A stretch of 64,000 bases of DNA from Bacillota bacterium (GCA_023420895.1 JAEZUY010000005.1:1-64000); one strand, 5' to 3'; numbered from the stretch's first letter, positions 8,596-18,236 are shown. The notes: generated by a model from the letters alone, not told the origin. Numbers and translations: made by a program.

Positions 8596-8666
8596 TGTAA
8601 GTATGGAAGGGTTATAATCGTACGTGCATTACGGTTTATATAAAAATAATAAATTGGAGAAGAAAT

Positions 8667-9188
8667 ATGACTGAAATTAAAAAGAACAATATATTTCTTA
8701 CTGGAGAAATCCAGGTAGGAAAGAGCACTGCAATAAAGAAAGTTATGGAAAATTTCAAAGCGGATTATGGAGGATATCAGGGATATTCGCATATGGAAGG
8801 CGACGATAAGATAATCGGTTTTAAAACTTTGACAGAACCTGAGGAAGACTATATTTTAGCTGTTAACAATCCTGAAAAACAGAAATTTGATATTAGAAGA
8901 GAGCTTTTCGATTCAGTTCTTGCAGATGCTCTTAAAAAATCTTTAGAAGAAAGCGAAATAATAATAATAGATGAGCTTGGAAATTTTGAAGAGAATTCCG
9001 AGATTTTTAAAGAAACAGTAAGAGAGTGTCTCAGCAGTGAAAAAACGGTATTAGGTGTCCTCAAAAAGAGACATGGAGAATTTGTTGAAAGCATAGCAGA
9101 AAGAGACGATATTTACGTTTTTGAAGTGGATGAAAACAATAGAAACAGTATTCCGGAAAAGATTCTGGAAATTATGAAAGCACTATAA
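8667..9188 (+). CDS. THEP1-family nucleoside-triphosphatase
   Basis: A 173-residue P-loop NTPase. Walker A is GEIQVGKST (about 13-21) and Walker B is IIIIDELGNFE (about 98-108), the arrangement of the THEP1/NTPase_1 family, which hydrolyses nucleoside triphosphates with broad specificity and unknown physiological role. It lacks ABC or kinase signatures. It sits 67 bases upstream of a FecCD-type permease and its ATPase with the same orientation and no terminator between. A shared metal-related unit is therefore plausible, but this is inference from position. Confidence 0.82.
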   Translation: MTEIKKNNIFLTGEIQVGKSTAIKKVMENFKADYGGYQGYSHMEGDDKIIGFKTLTEPEEDYILAVNNPEKQKFDIRRELFDSVLADALKKSLEESEIIIIDELGNFEENSEIFKETVRECLSSEKTVLGVLKKRHGEFVESIAERDDIYVFEVDENNRNSIPEKILEIMKAL

Positions 9189-9255
9189 TCACACTTCATT
9201 AAATTTAGAAAACTTCGAAAAGTTTCTGCTTAATAAATCAAAAGGAGGACTCGAA

Positions 9256-10281
9256 ATGGAAAAAACTAAAAAATCTAATATTTTCCTCAGATATTTTATA
9301 ATAGGAATTATTCCTCTTATACTTTTTTTCTTATCTATAAATATAGGAAGATATTCGATTTCGCTTACTGAATTTTTTCAGCTTATAGCAAATAAAATTT
9401 TTGGGCAGAATTATGAGCTTGAGAAGACTGTAAATACTGTAATAGTCAATATAAGAATTCCTAGAGTGACTGTTGCAATGCTGGTGGGAGCTTCACTGTC
9501 TGTTTCCGGAGCGGCTTATCAGGGAATGTTTAAAAACCCTATGGTTTCTCCTGATATACTGGGAGCTTCTGCAGGAGCCGGATTCGGAGCGGCCCTTGGA
9601 ATACTGTTTTCTATGAATTCATTTGCAATACAGATAATGTCATTCTGCTTCGGACTTCTGGCAGTTTTTCTTACTTATTTTGTAAGTTCCAGATTCGGAA
9701 GAAGCACAGATACGATATTTCTTCTGATACTGGGAGGAATGCTTATAGGAAGTCTATTCCAGGCATTCATATCGCTTACTAAATATGTTGCTGATCCGGA
9801 TGAAAAACTTCCGGCTATAACTTTCTGGCTCATGGGAAGTTTAGCCTCGGTAAGAAAATCGGATATACTGACTATACTTATTCCATTTATATTTGGCTTT
9901 ATAATACTTTTCATAATGAGATGGAAGCTTAATGTGATGTCTTTTGGAGAGGAAGAAGCGAAGACTCTCGGAATAAATACGAAGAGGGTCAGATTTGCAG
10001 TAATACTCGCATCTACTTTCTTAACATCAGCTTCAGTGTCAATATGCGGCATGATAGGCTGGGTAGGACTAGTAGTTCCTCACCTTGCGAGAATGGTATT
10101 CGGACCGAATTTCAAATATCTGATACCGGCTTCAGCTCTTATGGGAGGAACTTATCTTCTTATTGTCGATGATATAGCTAGAACCGCTTCTAAAATAGAG
10201 ATACCGCTGGGAATTCTCACAGCTATTGTCGGAGCGCCGTTCTTCATCTATCTTCTAATGAGAGCAAGGAAAGGGTGGTAG
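9256..10281 (+). CDS. FecCD-type ABC importer permease (metal/siderophore/cobalamin)
   Basis: Membrane subunit of a type II ABC importer, 341 residues with about ten hydrophobic segments. It has the FecCD/BtuC signatures RIPRVTVAMLVGASLSVSGA (about 72-91) and GAAYQGMFKNPMVSPDILG (about 90-108), and a C-terminal GWVGLVVPHLAR that forms the coupling region with the ATPase. Substrates in this family are iron siderophores, haem, cobalamin, molybdate or tungstate; the sequence does not decide. The ATPase gene starts two bases after the stop. No substrate-binding lipoprotein is encoded next to it, which is unusual for an importer of this class. Confidence 0.9.
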   Translation: MEKTKKSNIFLRYFIIGIIPLILFFLSINIGRYSISLTEFFQLIANKIFGQNYELEKTVNTVIVNIRIPRVTVAMLVGASLSVSGAAYQGMFKNPMVSPDILGASAGAGFGAALGILFSMNSFAIQIMSFCFGLLAVFLTYFVSSRFGRSTDTIFLLILGGMLIGSLFQAFISLTKYVADPDEKLPAITFWLMGSLASVRKSDILTILIPFIFGFIILFIMRWKLNVMSFGEEEAKTLGINTKRVRFAVILASTFLTSASVSICGMIGWVGLVVPHLARMVFGPNFKYLIPASALMGGTYLLIVDDIARTASKIEIPLGILTAIVGAPFFIYLLMRARKGW

Positions 10282-10283
10282 CA

Positions 10284-11063
10284 ATGAAAATAGAAGTTGA
10301 AAATCTGAAATGCGGATATGACGAAAAGATTATTCTCGAGAGCATAAGCCTGAAGCTTAATTTAGGAGACAGTCTGACGATACTCGGACCTAACGGCGTC
10401 GGAAAGACCACTCTTTTTAAGACGATGCTCGGTCTGATTCCTAAAAAAGGCGGCAGTATAAGGATAAATGGAAAAGATATGGCTTCGTATTCGAGAAGAG
10501 AGCTTGCCAAGATGATTGCTTACGTTCCTCAGGCTCATGTGCCGCCGTTTCCTTTTAAAGTTATGGATGTTGTCAGCATGGGAAGAACTCCTCATATTTC
10601 AAATTTTGGAGGGGCCGGTGAAAAAGACAGGAAAATTTCTGAAGAGGCGATGGAGCTTGTAGGAATATCCTATCTGAAAAATGATATTTATACGGAAGTC
10701 AGCGGCGGAGAGAGACAGATGGTTCTGATAGCAAGAGCTATAGCTCAGCAGAGTGATTTTCTTGTTCTTGATGAGCCCACATCGAATCTCGACTTTGGAA
10801 ATCAGGCTAAGATAATGAAAATAACGAAAGATCTCAGTAAAAGGGGAAAGGGAATCATAATGACGTCTCATTTTCCGAATCATACTTTTATATCTTCTAA
10901 TAAGGTTCTGGCAATAGGAAGAGAGGGGTATTTCAAAGTTGGAACTCCGGATGAGGTTGTGACTTCTGAAACTTTAAAAACTCTTTATAATATAGAAGCG
11001 AGAGTAGAAAGTGTAGATGAAGGACTTCCAAAATCCACAAAAGTCTGTATTCCGATAATTTAG
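10284..11063 (+). CDS. FecE/BtuD-type ABC importer ATP-binding protein
   Basis: The cytosolic ATPase partner of the upstream permease, about 259 residues. It shows Walker A GPNGVGKTTL (about 33-42), the Q-loop region YVPQAH, the ABC signature VSGGERQMVLIARA (about 137-150) and Walker B LVLDEPTSNLD. ATG at 10284 is used because AAGGGTGG (10271-10278) lies just upstream; the in-frame GTG at 10275 overlaps that RBS. The gene is translationally coupled to the permease by a two-base gap and is closed by a strong terminator, so it ends the operon. Confidence 0.9.
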   Translation: MKIEVENLKCGYDEKIILESISLKLNLGDSLTILGPNGVGKTTLFKTMLGLIPKKGGSIRINGKDMASYSRRELAKMIAYVPQAHVPPFPFKVMDVVSMGRTPHISNFGGAGEKDRKISEEAMELVGISYLKNDIYTEVSGGERQMVLIARAIAQQSDFLVLDEPTSNLDFGNQAKIMKITKDLSKRGKGIIMTSHFPNHTFISSNKVLAIGREGYFKVGTPDEVVTSETLKTLYNIEARVESVDEGLPKSTKVCIPII

Positions 11064-11088
11064 GATAAAATGTTTAGAGAGAATAAAG

Positions 11089-11122
11089 AAAAGGTGATGA
11101 GTTTTCTGCTCATCACCTTTTT
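11089..11122. terminator. Terminator after the metal-importer operon
   Basis: aaaggtgatgag (11090-11101) pairs with ctcatcaccttt, followed by T residues. A-rich upstream sequence lets it also serve the convergent YhgE-type gene. Confidence 0.85.
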
Positions 11123-11159
11123 ATATATCGTTTTTTAAATGTCTTTATACAAGATTCAA

Positions 11160-13865
11160 TTAATGGAAAAGCCCTGATTCTGCAGCTCTTTCACTGAGCT
11201 TTTCGAATTTTCTCGATATAGTTCTGTGGAATATAGTTCCAAACACAAGGAATACAGCGCCAAATCCAATGAGCGCTCCAAGATTTAAGAAGAATGAAGG
11301 AAGATATATTCCTCCGACTGTCTCTCTTAAAAGATTTACAGCATATGTGAATGGAAGAATAGGATTCACTATTTTGAAGAATATTCCGGAAAGTTCTATC
11401 GGAAAATTTCCTCCTCCTGCTGAAATAGACAGCACGAGAATTATTATAGCCAGTCCCTTGCCTATATTTCCAAAAAGATATACGAGAACATAGATTATCG
11501 TCATGAAAGTCAGTGATATTATAACTGAGCACAGTACAAAGAGCAGCGGATTAGTAGAATAGACTCCAAGTATTATCAGGTTTCCCACTGAAACAATCAG
11601 AGCCTGAAAAATTCCTATAGTCAGAAAAGTGAAAAGTCTTGCAAAGAATTTATCAATGTCTTTGTAGTTTACATCATTTTCAGGAACAGGCTCTATCTGG
11701 GTTCTAAGCATGCTTGCAAGAAGCAGTCCGCCAACCCATAGGCACAATGCTGTATAGAAAGGTGTTGAGGAAGAGCCGTAATTCGGAATTTCATAAAGAG
11801 GCTTCTTCTCCATTTCTATAGGTTTTGCAAAGAAATCTCCTTCTTCTTTTGCATCAGCTTTCAGCATTCTTATTGCTTCTTCAATTTCTATATCTCCCTC
11901 ACTTTTACGGAGAATGTCAGCAATCTTTCTGTTGGCTTCTTTCATTTTAGGATAATCGCTTTCTATAAAATCAGAAGCCAGATCTACTGCATTTTCTATT
12001 TTAGGGAAAGCTTTATTTAAATCATCTATTTCTCTTTCGAGTTCAGATTCTATTTTCGGCAAATCGTACTGAGCGAAATCAGATACTTTGTTAAGCTGCT
12101 TTCGCATCCCTGGAAATTCTGTATTGTAGAAGTAAACAGCTTTGTCGAGACTTAAATCTAAAGTTTCCATTCCTATTCCCAGAACATCGGAAACGTTTCC
12201 GACTTTTTCTTTTATAAGAGGAATATTCTGTTTGTATCTTCTCAAATTTTCAGATGAATTTTCAAGGGAACTCTGCGTACTGTCTAAAAGACCGTAAATT
12301 TTCGGCGACATTTCCCGAGCTTTTTTCAGTGTCTCATTAGATGAGGAGAGTCTTTCTGTAATTCCGTCCAGCGCATTATCTACATTCCCGCTGATATCTG
12401 CAGCTTTGAGTTCTTTGATGCTGTCATCCAGTCTGTCGGCCATAAGTCCGAATTCTGACACTGCAACCTGAAGTTCGCCTATTGGAAGGTTTATCGGATC
12501 TTTCAGGAAATTATCCGTAGTTTCTATTACTGAATTCATGACAGTTTTATGATTTTCTATCCTGGATATTGCATTTTCAAACAGTTTTCCGTCACCTGAC
12601 AAATCCTGTATCTTTAACAGAACTGATTCAAGTCCGTCCAGAGTATTCACAGTCCTTTTTGCATTGTCGTTCATTGCTCTTAGACTTCTAGTCAGAGCTG
12701 AACGGTCTCTTTCACTGATTTCAGGATCATTCAGTTTATCCACAAGCATATTTGTATGTCTCATTATTGAATCAGTCATTATTTCAACTGAGCTGAGACT
12801 CGAATTGACTGTATTTTCAACAGTCGCAAAAGCTGTTTTTATGCTCTGATTGAATGCAGTTATTTCTGAAATTGCAGAATCCCATTTAGAAGAGTTATTA
12901 TTGATGCTGTCTATAGTTTTCTTTGCACTGTCTAAAACTGCAACGGCATCCTCCGCCTGAACTATGAGATCAGAAAGTTTAGAATCGAGAGAATCGAGTT
13001 CTGAAGAAAAACTTCCGAAATCCCTGTCCACAAGTTTAAAATCTTCTCTAGTGGAATTCAGAGAAGATAGAAGATCTCCCACTTTTCCTATGTCATCCAT
13101 TCTGTAATTCATAGTTACAAGTTTCTGACTTGCTGAGTTTATTTCAGGAAATAAGTCTATAACTGCATTTGCCTGAACAAGCTTTTCTTCTATATCCGGA
13201 ATTCTGTCCTTGAGATTCAGAAAAGAATTTACATATCCATCAATCATATCCTGATTTTCATCGAATGCGAAAACGATTGATTTAGCTTTTCTCAGCATAG
13301 GTATATTGTCTTCTATATTCACTCCCGCTTTATTCATTTCCCTGAAAACAGTAGTTGCCGCAGTATCAGTGAATTTTTCCGATATGGATTCCATGACTGA
13401 ATCTGCAGCTTTATCAGTTATCTTTGGAGCTATAGCGTTTATTTTCTGATTCGATATATATTCTATTTTAGGTTTCTTTATATTTCCGTCCTTGAAACTC
13501 ATCAGATCTTTTGAGAAAGTTCTCGGAATATAGATTCCGGCATAGTACTTTCCGCTTCTGACTCCCTTCAGCATTTCTTCTTTCGTTTTAGGAAATATCC
13601 AGTCGAGGGAATCGTTGTTTTTAAGAGAATTAATAACTTCATTCCCGATATGGATATCTTTTCCCTTAAATTCCTGTCTCTGATCATCACTATATACAGC
13701 TACCTGAAGGTCTGCCGTATTTCCGTAAGGATCCCACAGAGCGGCTATATTGAACCATGCATAAAGGGATGGAATAAATGTCAGCGCTAAAATCAGAAAA
13801 AGAGCAGTTTTATTTCTGAAAATGCGCTTCCAGTCGAGTTTATAAAGGCCGATTATATTCTTCAT
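11160..13865 (-). CDS. YhgE/Pip family membrane protein
   Basis: A 901-residue membrane protein. It has one N-terminal transmembrane segment (about 20-40, ALFLILALTFIPSLYAW), a very long extracytoplasmic coiled-coil-rich region (about 60-690), and about six hydrophobic segments at the C terminus (about 710-890) related to ABC-2 permeases. The N-terminal block (KNIIGLYKLDWKRIF to WDPYGNT) is the YhgE/Pip signature. Relatives include the lactococcal phage-infection protein and surface components linked to ESX/type VII secretion loci; the biochemical role is unsettled. It is transcribed alone, with RBS aaggtg before the ATG. No other type VII genes are in the window. Confidence 0.85.
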   Translation of the reverse strand: MKNIIGLYKLDWKRIFRNKTALFLILALTFIPSLYAWFNIAALWDPYGNTADLQVAVYSDDQRQEFKGKDIHIGNEVINSLKNNDSLDWIFPKTKEEMLKGVRSGKYYAGIYIPRTFSKDLMSFKDGNIKKPKIEYISNQKINAIAPKITDKAADSVMESISEKFTDTAATTVFREMNKAGVNIEDNIPMLRKAKSIVFAFDENQDMIDGYVNSFLNLKDRIPDIEEKLVQANAVIDLFPEINSASQKLVTMNYRMDDIGKVGDLLSSLNSTREDFKLVDRDFGSFSSELDSLDSKLSDLIVQAEDAVAVLDSAKKTIDSINNNSSKWDSAISEITAFNQSIKTAFATVENTVNSSLSSVEIMTDSIMRHTNMLVDKLNDPEISERDRSALTRSLRAMNDNAKRTVNTLDGLESVLLKIQDLSGDGKLFENAISRIENHKTVMNSVIETTDNFLKDPINLPIGELQVAVSEFGLMADRLDDSIKELKAADISGNVDNALDGITERLSSSNETLKKAREMSPKIYGLLDSTQSSLENSSENLRRYKQNIPLIKEKVGNVSDVLGIGMETLDLSLDKAVYFYNTEFPGMRKQLNKVSDFAQYDLPKIESELEREIDDLNKAFPKIENAVDLASDFIESDYPKMKEANRKIADILRKSEGDIEIEEAIRMLKADAKEEGDFFAKPIEMEKKPLYEIPNYGSSSTPFYTALCLWVGGLLLASMLRTQIEPVPENDVNYKDIDKFFARLFTFLTIGIFQALIVSVGNLIILGVYSTNPLLFVLCSVIISLTFMTIIYVLVYLFGNIGKGLAIIILVLSISAGGGNFPIELSGIFFKIVNPILPFTYAVNLLRETVGGIYLPSFFLNLGALIGFGAVFLVFGTIFHRTISRKFEKLSERAAESGLFH

Positions 13866-13976
13866 ATAAACACCTTCTTTTTTTCGTATTGTGTATATTA
13901 TAACATAGTGAAAACCGATTCAAATTATATACAGCAGGAAAAAAACTTCATAGGAAACGGCTAACCATCGGTTTTG

Positions 13977-14007
13977 TTGACTAATTACAGTGATTATATG
14001 GTATAAT
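13977..14007 (+). promoter_or_regulatory. Promoter of fba with extended -10
   Basis: TTGACT (13977-13982), a 19-base spacer and TATAAT (14002-14007) preceded by TGG. The upstream sequence holds an inverted pair AAAACCGAT (13911-13919) and ATCGGTTTT (13967-13975) that could bind a regulator. Confidence 0.55.
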
Positions 14008-14099
14008 GAAAGCTATAAGAAGAAAATAATTAATAATTAATAAATAATTTGAAAAATATTATTTAGGAAGACTAATGACTTAAGGAGGATGTTATCAAA

Positions 14100-14957
14100 A
14101 TGTTAGTAACAGGAAAAGAAATACTTGAACATGCTCAGAAAAACAAATATGCAGTAGGAGCGTTCAATGTTAACAATATGGAGATAGTTCAGGCTATAAT
14201 AGAAGCTGCAGAAGAAACAAGATCGCCAGTTATACTTCAGGCAAGCCAGGGAGCTCTTAAATATGCAGGTGTTGAGTACATAGCGGCTCTAGCTAAAGTG
14301 GCGGCTGAAAAGGCGACAGTTCCAGTAGCACTTCACTTAGACCACGGTACAGATTTCAAACAGATAATGTTATGTATCAGAAACGGATTCACTTCAGTAA
14401 TGATAGACGGTTCACAATATCCACTAGAAGAAAATATAGCGAAAACTAAACAGGTAGTAGAGATAGCTCACAGCGTCGGAGTTTCTGTTGAAGGAGAACT
14501 TGGAAAAATAGGCGGGACAGAAGACGAGATAGTTGTTGATGAAAGAGAAGCTACATTCACAGATCCGGAAGAAGCTAAAAGATTTGTTGAAGAAACAGGT
14601 GTAGATTCACTTGCTATCGCTATAGGAACAGCTCACGGACCTTACAAAGGAGAACCTAAGCTTGACTTCGACAGACTTGAAGAAATAGAAAAGACAATAG
14701 ATTCAGCTATAGTTCTTCACGGTTCATCAGGAGTTCCTTATGAAGCGCTTAGAAAAGCTACAAAACTTGGAGTTAGCAAGATAAATATAGACACAGACGT
14801 TAGAATGGCGTTTGCAAAAGGTGTTAAACAGGTTCTTGATGAAACTCCTAATGAGTACGACCCTAGAAAGATATTAGGACCGGCTAGAGAAGTTATGAAG
14901 GAAGCTATAAAAGAAAAGATGGAAGTATTTGGCTCAGTAGGACAGGCATGGAAATAA
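14100..14957 (+). CDS. fba: Fructose-1,6-bisphosphate aldolase, class II
   Basis: Zn-dependent cleavage of fructose-1,6-bisphosphate to dihydroxyacetone phosphate and glyceraldehyde-3-phosphate (reversible; glycolysis and gluconeogenesis). The 285-residue TIM barrel shows the metal-binding HLDHGTD (about 80-86), GTAHGPYKG (about 178-186) and LHGSSGVP (about 207-214), plus DGSQYPLEENI on the active-site side. The length is typical for the short class IIB enzymes. An aggagg RBS precedes the ATG. It is followed without a visible terminator by transaldolase, class II FBPase and rho, a common clostridial order that fits one sugar-phosphate operon. Confidence 0.95.
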   Translation: MLVTGKEILEHAQKNKYAVGAFNVNNMEIVQAIIEAAEETRSPVILQASQGALKYAGVEYIAALAKVAAEKATVPVALHLDHGTDFKQIMLCIRNGFTSVMIDGSQYPLEENIAKTKQVVEIAHSVGVSVEGELGKIGGTEDEIVVDEREATFTDPEEAKRFVEETGVDSLAIAIGTAHGPYKGEPKLDFDRLEEIEKTIDSAIVLHGSSGVPYEALRKATKLGVSKINIDTDVRMAFAKGVKQVLDETPNEYDPRKILGPAREVMKEAIKEKMEVFGSVGQAWK

Positions 14958-15037
14958 ATTAAACTGTGCAGTTTTGGATTCGGATTTTAGATTAATAGAT
15001 TGCAGAATACAATAAACTTACAGGAGGACTGATTAGG

Positions 15038-15682
15038 ATGAAATTATTCATTGATACAGCCAATATAGACGAGATAAGAGAAATCAACGGATGGGGAGTT
15101 ATATGCGGAGTAACTACGAATCCGTCTCTTATAGTTAAGGAAACTGACAAGGACTTTGAAGGTGTTATAAGAGAAATAGCATCGATAGTAGACGGTCCTA
15201 TTTCGGCAGAAGTTACAGGGGAAAACTGTGAAGAAATGGTTAAAGAAGCTGAGGAGCTTTCAGCAATAGATGACAATATAGTCATAAAAGTTCCTATGAA
15301 TATTGAAGGACTGAAAACTGTAAAAATTCTGTCTTCAAAAGGAATTAAGACTAATGTAACTTTAGTGTTTTCAGCTAATCAGGCTCTCCTTGCAGCAAGA
15401 GCGGGAGCTACTTATATAAGTCCGTTCGTTGGAAGAATGGATGACCTTGGAAACAGCGGAATAGCTGTTGTATCTGAGATTTCGGAGATATTCCAGATTC
15501 ACGGAATTGAGACTGAAATAATTGCAGCAAGTATAAGAACTCCTATGCACGTTACAGAGTCGGCTCTTGCAGGGGCTCATATAGCTACTGTGCCTTATAA
15601 AGTGCTCAGCGCTATGGTAAAGCATCCTATGACTGACAGAGGTCTGGAGGCTTTTATGAAAGACTGGGAGAAGATGAAATAA
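15038..15682 (+). CDS. Transaldolase / fructose-6-phosphate aldolase family
   Basis: A small (214-residue) transaldolase-like TIM barrel of the FSA/TalC subgroup. The Schiff-base lysine is Lys84 in IVIKVPM, with GVTTNPS (24-30) near the N terminus and the phosphate-binding region IAASIRTPMHVTES (about 167-180). It either transfers dihydroxyacetone between sugar phosphates in the non-oxidative pentose phosphate pathway or cleaves fructose-6-phosphate; clostridial members are usually called transaldolase. RBS aggagg. It sits between fba and glpX, all three acting on fructose phosphates. Confidence 0.92.
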   Translation: MKLFIDTANIDEIREINGWGVICGVTTNPSLIVKETDKDFEGVIREIASIVDGPISAEVTGENCEEMVKEAEELSAIDDNIVIKVPMNIEGLKTVKILSSKGIKTNVTLVFSANQALLAARAGATYISPFVGRMDDLGNSGIAVVSEISEIFQIHGIETEIIAASIRTPMHVTESALAGAHIATVPYKVLSAMVKHPMTDRGLEAFMKDWEKMK

Positions 15683-15711
15683 AACTTATTGACCATGAGG
15701 AGATGAAAATT

Positions 15712-16683
15712 ATGGATAGAAACTTGGCGCTTAATCTTGCCAGAGTTACAGAAGCTGCGGCTCTTGGAGCTTCTAAACACCTTGGAAAAGGAGATAAAAA
15801 TCTTGCAGACGGCGAAGCAGTTGCCGGAATGAGAAGAATGTTCGACACTATAGATATAAACGGAACTGTAGTTATCGGAGAAGGAGAAATGGACGAAGCT
15901 CCTATGCTTTACATAGGAGAACAAGTAGGACTTAGAGAAGAAGGAAGCTATGAAGTTGATATAGCGGTAGACCCTATAGACGGAACTACTGCTACTGCAA
16001 AAGGACTTCCTAATGCAATATCAATACTTGCAGTTGCACCTAAAGGATGTCTTCTTCATGCGCCTGACATGTACATGTACAAGATAGCTGCAGGACCTAA
16101 AGCGAAAGGTCTTGTTGATATAGACAAACCTATACAGGAAAATCTTGAAATACTTTCGAGAGTCTACAATAAAAGACTTGAGGAGATAACTGTTGCAGTT
16201 CTCGACAGAGACAGACATACTAAGATAATCTCTGAAATAAGAGAAGCTGGAGCTAGAATCAAGCTGTTCGGAGAAGGAGATGTTGCAATCGCAATTGCTA
16301 CATGTTTCGACCGTTCAGGAGTGGACATGATGATAGGAAGCGGAGGAGCTCCCGAAGGAGTTATAACTGCAGCCGCGATAAAATGTCTTGGAGGAGAGTT
16401 CCAGGGAAGACTTGTTCCTCAGACTCAGAGCGAGTTTGACAGATGCAGAGAAATGGGAATTGAAAACGTTGAAGCTAAACTGACAATGGAAGATTTAGTT
16501 AAAGGCAATCAGGTATTCTTTGCCGCAACAGGTATTTCAGACGGAGATATACTCAAAGGTGTAAGATACATTTCTAACAACAGAGCGATAACTCACACTA
16601 TGGTTACTAGAAGTGAAACTGGTACAGTGAGATTTATCGAAGCAATTCATAAATTCGATAAGAAACCTCATTATGCCTATTAA
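15712..16683 (+). CDS. glpX: Fructose-1,6-bisphosphatase, class II
   Basis: Hydrolyses fructose-1,6-bisphosphate to fructose-6-phosphate in gluconeogenesis. The roughly 323-residue protein carries the Li+-sensitive phosphatase metal site (VDPIDGTTA, with GEGEMDEAPM upstream) and the GlpX-type C-terminal half. ATG at 15712 is used because it gives the family N terminus MDRNLAL and because GAGGAG (15697-15702) lies nine bases upstream; the ATG at 15703 abuts the RBS. The transaldolase gene stops 29 bases before it. A stem-loop follows before rho. Confidence 0.94.
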   Translation: MDRNLALNLARVTEAAALGASKHLGKGDKNLADGEAVAGMRRMFDTIDINGTVVIGEGEMDEAPMLYIGEQVGLREEGSYEVDIAVDPIDGTTATAKGLPNAISILAVAPKGCLLHAPDMYMYKIAAGPKAKGLVDIDKPIQENLEILSRVYNKRLEEITVAVLDRDRHTKIISEIREAGARIKLFGEGDVAIAIATCFDRSGVDMMIGSGGAPEGVITAAAIKCLGGEFQGRLVPQTQSEFDRCREMGIENVEAKLTMEDLVKGNQVFFAATGISDGDILKGVRYISNNRAITHTMVTRSETGTVRFIEAIHKFDKKPHYAY

Positions 16684-16705
16684 TAATTGCAGAAATTGAT
16701 AAAAT

Positions 16706-16750
16706 AGCAGAACAGAGACTTTTTAACATAAATAAGTTCTCTGTTCTGCT
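16706..16750 (+). promoter_or_regulatory. Stem-loop in the glpX-rho leader (weak terminator or attenuator)
   Basis: A 13-bp perfect stem agcagaacagaga/tctctgttctgct spans a 19-base loop. The sequence after it (gtttaaataa) lacks a true T-run, so it is more likely a leaky terminator, RNA-stability element or rho leader structure than a full stop. Confidence 0.5.
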
Positions 16751-16793
16751 GTTTAAATAAAGAAAATTAAAGACAGAAAGGAGGGAGCTCTTT

Positions 16794-18236
16794 ATGGGTG
16801 AAGATTTTAGCAAGAGAAGCCTCCTTGAACTCAGAGCAATAGGCAAAGAGATAGGAGTAAAAAGTGTTACTACCTATAATAAAGCGGACCTAATTCAGAA
16901 AATCATAGAGAAAATTGACGAAAAGAATGCTCTTAAACGTTCTAAAACGGAGGAAGAATCCAAGTGCACTGTCAATCTGAGTGAGGCTCCAAAAGAGAGA
17001 GCCGCAGAAGACAGTTTTAAATTCGTAAGAAAAGAGAATTCAAGAGAAGAGCACGGAGAAAGCAGAAGAGAGCACAGCAAATCATCAGAACTATCAGATC
17101 CTTTAGATATAATTCACAGTGACAATAAATTAGTTGTAGAAGGAATATTAGAAGTAGTAGAAGGATACGGATTCCTGAGAAGAGGAAACTATCTCAGCGG
17201 AGATGACGACGTGTACGTTGCGATGTCTCAGATAAGAAAGTTCAATCTGAAGACAGGAGATAAAGTGCTCGGTCTTACTAAGCAGCCTAAAGAAGGGGAG
17301 AATTTCAATGCCCTTTTAAGAATAGAGAAAGTGAACGGGCTTTCTCCTGAGGAGGCTACAAAAAGACCTCATTTTGATTCGCTGACTCCAATATATCCTG
17401 AAGAACGCTACGATCTTGAAACTAGAGGCGATGATATATGCATGAGAGCCATAGATATAATATCACCTCTTGGAAAAGGACAGAGAGGACTCATAGTGGC
17501 GCCTCCAAAGACAGGTAAAACTACACTTCTTAAGAATGTTGCAAACAGTATTCATAAGAACAATCCAGAAGCGGAGATTATAATACTTCTAATAGATGAA
17601 AGACCTGAAGAGGTTACAGATATGCAGCGTTCCGTTCATGCGGAAATAGTAGCATCAACTTTCGATGAGCTTCCAAGACAGCATACTAAAGTTTCAGAAA
17701 TGGTTCTTGAAAGAGCTAAGAGACTTGTTGAGCTTAAGAAAGACGTTGTAATTCTTCTAGACAGTATAACGAGACTTTCAAGAGCCTACAATGTCACTAT
17801 ACCGCCGACAGGAAGAACACTTTCCGGAGGACTTGATCCAGGAGCGCTTCACAAGCCTAAGAGATTTTTTGGAGCCGCGAGAAACATAGAGGAAGGCGGA
17901 AGCCTTACTATTCTGGCAACTGCTCTTATAGAGACTGGAAGCAGAATGGACGATATGATTTATGAAGAGTTCAAGGGAACAGGAAATATGGAAATTCATC
18001 TGAACAGAGATCTTTCGGAAAAGAGAATTTTCCCTGCGATAGATATTTTCAAATCGGGAACGAGAAGAGAGGATCTTCTTCTGAACGAAGACGAAATGGA
18101 AGTTGCATGGAAGATAAGAAGAGCTCTGGGAGACAATCAGCACGAAGCTACAGAATTTGTGCTTGAACAGCTGGCTCACACAAAGAACAACAAAGAATTC
18201 ATAGAAGAAATAAAAGTGAGACTTCAGTTCAGCTAA
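16794..18236 (+). CDS. rho: Transcription termination factor Rho
   Basis: Hexameric RNA-dependent ATPase that releases RNA polymerase from transcripts. The 480-residue protein has a Rho_N helical domain (about 8-42), a charged insertion of about 60 residues rich in Glu, Arg and Ser (45-105), a cold-shock-like RNA-binding domain (about 112-185, with YGFLR), and the RecA-like ATPase with Walker A APPKTGKTTL (236-245) and VVILLDSITRLSRA (about 319-332). The hydrophilic insertion is longer than in E. coli Rho, as in many Gram-positive and actinobacterial Rho proteins. RBS aaggaggg. A strong terminator follows. Confidence 0.96.
   Translation: MGEDFSKRSLLELRAIGKEIGVKSVTTYNKADLIQKIIEKIDEKNALKRSKTEEESKCTVNLSEAPKERAAEDSFKFVRKENSREEHGESRREHSKSSELSDPLDIIHSDNKLVVEGILEVVEGYGFLRRGNYLSGDDDVYVAMSQIRKFNLKTGDKVLGLTKQPKEGENFNALLRIEKVNGLSPEEATKRPHFDSLTPIYPEERYDLETRGDDICMRAIDIISPLGKGQRGLIVAPPKTGKTTLLKNVANSIHKNNPEAEIIILLIDERPEEVTDMQRSVHAEIVASTFDELPRQHTKVSEMVLERAKRLVELKKDVVILLDSITRLSRAYNVTIPPTGRTLSGGLDPGALHKPKRFFGAARNIEEGGSLTILATALIETGSRMDDMIYEEFKGTGNMEIHLNRDLSEKRIFPAIDIFKSGTRREDLLLNEDEMEVAWKIRRALGDNQHEATEFVLEQLAHTKNNKEFIEEIKVRLQFS

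Noticed and set aside
9675..10052. Antisense 125-codon frame within the FecCD permease
   Set aside because: No RBS and no recognisable protein; it mirrors the codon pattern of the real gene on the other strand.
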